Shown: positions 62,332 to 64,000 of the stretch, piece after piece
Numbering within the stretch: the first letter of the stretch is position 1
Layout: every line of letters begins with the position of its first letter
Source: Candidatus Rifleibacteriota bacterium
GTDB lineage: Bacteria > Muiribacteriota > Ozemobacteria > Ozemobacterales > Ozemobacteraceae
Assembly: GCA_015233565.1 (NCBI GenBank)
Contig: JADFXM010000003.1
Location: forward strand, 91,063 to 155,062
Length of the DNA: 64,000 nt
Direction of reading: 5' to 3'
Translations under genes and position numbers: made by a program
The notes under the pieces: model-generated
Seen by the model: the letters and a program-made list of their open reading frames with translations, nothing else
The model's database searches: none
What the model was told of the DNA's origin: nothing

Positions 62332-63810
62332 CTATTGATTCCATCGAAAATTTGAAAACAAAAATTTTACGAAAATACCTAATCTATTAATAAGCCAAAG
62401 AATAATTTTACCGGGAGGGTAATAAAATGAAAAAAGATGGCGAATCCTTAAATAATTTTTTGCTACACGTATTGTTCGTAGGAATTGTATTCGTTTCATG
62501 AATGGCGTTTGAATGAAGTAATTTCCAAGATGTAATTTTTCAAAACCAGGGAACCCAATAAGATAATTTTTTTCCTCGCAGATTTTTTTCATTTCAGTTC
62601 CGGGGTAAGGTGTGGCGTAGGAAATATAAGGAAAAAAAATCCCACATTCAACAGAAAATTTAATCGATTTCCACAGTTCCTCTGGTGTTTCACCTGGAAA
62701 ACCGGCAACAAGAAAGATTCCTGTATCCAGTCCAATTTTTTTACAATATTCAAGAGACTTCTTGGCTTTTTCTATATTAAGAGGTTTTTTTATTAAACAC
62801 TTCAAAACTCTTTCAGAAGCGCTTTCAATTGGGAAATTCAACCTATAGCATCCGGATTCTTTCATCAGATCTATCATTTCGTTATCGACCGTCCAGATTC
62901 CAACACCGTTAGGTGTATCCCAGACAAAATTAAATTTTTCACTGATCATGGCACTAAAAATAGCTTTAGCCCTTTGCGGATTCGCGGTGAGATTATCATC
63001 TTCAAACATTACTTCTTCAATGCCAAACTGTTCTTTTAGAATTCGCATTTCAGCAATTACATTTTTAACAGAACGAAATCGGTATTTTTTTCCCCATACT
63101 TGATGGGCCGAACAAAAAGCACATTTTGCCGGGCATCCTCTTGAAGTAATTATTGGGGAAAATTTTTGCTTTTTTCGCAAACCATGTGCCGAAGAAAGCC
63201 CGAAATACTTTTTCAGATTCATTGCCTTGAAGGATGGAAAAGGTAAATTGTCGAGATCTTCTACCCACATTTCTTTTCGATTAATTTTAATATCATTATT
63301 CTTTCTCCAGCAAAGGCCATCGACTTTTGAAAAGTCACCAGAAAAATTTAATGTTTCAATTAATTGAAAAAATGATAAATCAGCCTCAGATTTGAGAATG
63401 AAATCTAATTTCGAATCCTGGAATAGCTCTGTAGTACAAACCGTTGCATGTGCACCACCCCCAACAAGCACACAGTCTGGAAATCTATGTTTAATATAAC
63501 TGATAAAATAAACGTAATTTTCATGCTGACATGAAAACTGACAACTGATTCCAATCAAATCAGGTTTATACTCTCTGATATGATGACCAATCTCATCATT
63601 TTTCAAGCCAATTCTTACCTTATTTCCTGAAATGGTTTCTTTTTCAGAAAGACCATCCACCAGACAATCAAGGATTTTTACATCGATATTGTTGCGTTCA
63701 AGATTCGAGGCTAGGTACCCTAATCCTAGTGGAGGAATTGGATTAATGTCATTTCCATCCGCAAAAGAAATCAGGGGAGGAATAATAAATAAGACTTTTT
63801 TTATTTTCAA
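62332..63810 (-). CDS. Cobalamin-binding radical SAM protein
   Basis: A 492-residue enzyme with an N-terminal B12-binding Rossmann domain (PPLGLGYLASNLE, PDLIGISCQFSCQHENYVYF, VGGGAHATV) and a radical SAM core with CPAKCAFCS (Cys 226, 230 and 233). The C-terminus has basic and hydrophobic segments. Such BchE/P-methylase-type enzymes often add methyl groups at unactivated carbons or phosphorus. The start is TTG 63810, the only in-frame start before an upstream stop. It sits in the glycosyltransferase cluster and may methylate a sugar or lipid. Confidence 0.92.
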   Translation of the reverse strand: MKIKKVLFIIPPLISFADGNDINPIPPLGLGYLASNLERNNIDVKILDCLVDGLSEKETISGNKVRIGLKNDEIGHHIREYKPDLIGISCQFSCQHENYVYFISYIKHRFPDCVLVGGGAHATVCTTELFQDSKLDFILKSEADLSFFQLIETLNFSGDFSKVDGLCWRKNNDIKINRKEMWVEDLDNLPFPSFKAMNLKKYFGLSSAHGLRKKQKFSPIITSRGCPAKCAFCSAHQVWGKKYRFRSVKNVIAEMRILKEQFGIEEVMFEDDNLTANPQRAKAIFSAMISEKFNFVWDTPNGVGIWTVDNEMIDLMKESGCYRLNFPIESASERVLKCLIKKPLNIEKAKKSLEYCKKIGLDTGIFLVAGFPGETPEELWKSIKFSVECGIFFPYISYATPYPGTEMKKICEEKNYLIGFPGFEKLHLGNYFIQTPFMKRIQFLRTIRVAKNYLRIRHLFSFYYPPGKIILWLINRLGIFVKFLFSNFRWNQ

Positions 63811-63849
63811 GGTCTACCACTTTTCCTGGAAAAAACGGAAATAAAAATA

Positions 63850-63883
63850 AACCGGTTCGACCGGTTGGGAGGCTTTTTCTATT
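63850..63883 (-). terminator. Intrinsic terminator of an upstream minus-strand gene
   Basis: On the minus strand AACCGG / CCGGTT with loop TCGAA, followed by a T-rich stretch (TTTATTTTTATTTC). It lies just after the partial frame at the window end. Confidence 0.65.
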
Positions 63884-63896
63884 TCATCATATAATA

Positions 63897-64000
63897 TTAA
63901 TTCTTAAGCGCATTATCAATGAAATAAATCTGTTCATCTGAAAAATATAGAATAGGGAATTTAGAAAACTGTTTTCCCCAAATTTCCCTGTTTTTTTTCA
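63897..64000 (-). CDS. C-terminal fragment of an unknown minus-strand gene
   Basis: An open frame enters from the window edge and ends at TAA 63899-63897. About 33 residues are visible, among them KQFSKFPILYFSDEQIYFID. It has a protein-like composition and is followed by a terminator, which supports a real gene end. Only the tail is present, so no function can be given. Confidence 0.45.
   Translation of the reverse strand, partial: KKNREIWGKQFSKFPILYFSDEQIYFIDNALKN

Noticed and set aside
1..64000. tRNA, rRNA or CRISPR loci
   Set aside because: I scanned the gene-free gaps for the T-loop GGTTCGAATCC-type core and for regularly spaced short repeats on both strands and saw neither; a small atypical tRNA could be missed by eye.

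Overview
The window looks like chromosomal DNA of an uncultured, AT-rich Gram-negative (diderm) bacterium. It carries a type II secretion secretin and ATPase, a second PilQ-like secretin, an O-antigen-ligase-like protein, lipopolysaccharide-type sugar genes, lipoproteins and many exported low-complexity or TPR proteins. The mix of an SLH-domain protein, a giant DUF2339 membrane protein, cobalamin/radical SAM enzymes and class III cyclase signalling suggests a deep, poorly cultured phylum (Riflebacteria- or Wallbacteria-like lineages would fit). I cannot assign it from the sequence alone.

Left part (1-11.8 kb, minus strand): ptsI, a DUF192 protein, an O-antigen-ligase/TPR protein, a coiled-coil membrane protein, then an Ig-like lipoprotein, gspD and gspE (cut by the window edge). 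The lipoprotein-gspD-gspE block begins with a hairpin that buries its ribosome binding site. From 11.8 to 14.3 kb a plus-strand operon, surE-nitrilase-birA, is joined by GTGA overlaps and closed by a strong bidirectional terminator. A large low-complexity exported protein and a coiled-coil/zinc-ribbon/TPR protein follow, transcribed divergently.

Middle part (19.6-44 kb): valS-tyrS-thrS in a row with two small genes; an exported HEXXH metallopeptidase with helical repeats; a TPR membrane protein coupled to a GAF/class III cyclase; two phasin-like paralogues; recA; a periplasmic class I amidotransferase; anmK; and a 1642-residue DUF2339 protein. The gene-poor gaps here hold short non-autonomous mobile elements. 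Two families, about 218 and 206 bp, are each present twice in opposite orientations (32.4/43.9 kb and 33.8/45.9 kb) with terminal inverted repeats and matching target duplications that differ between copies.

Right part (44-64 kb): an RTX-type calcium-binding C-terminal module protein, pilQ with a translationally coupled SLH/regulatory-domain protein, an orphan pseudopilin, and a CoA-transferase. Then comes a surface-sugar island: radical SAM/SPASM, DegT aminotransferase, HisH-HisF-WbpG acetamidino cassette, two GT4 and one GT2 glycosyltransferases, and a B12-binding radical SAM enzyme. The HisF here lacks one of the two catalytic aspartates of true histidine-pathway HisF, which fits a role limited to ammonia delivery for sugar amidation.

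No rRNA, tRNA or CRISPR array was seen.
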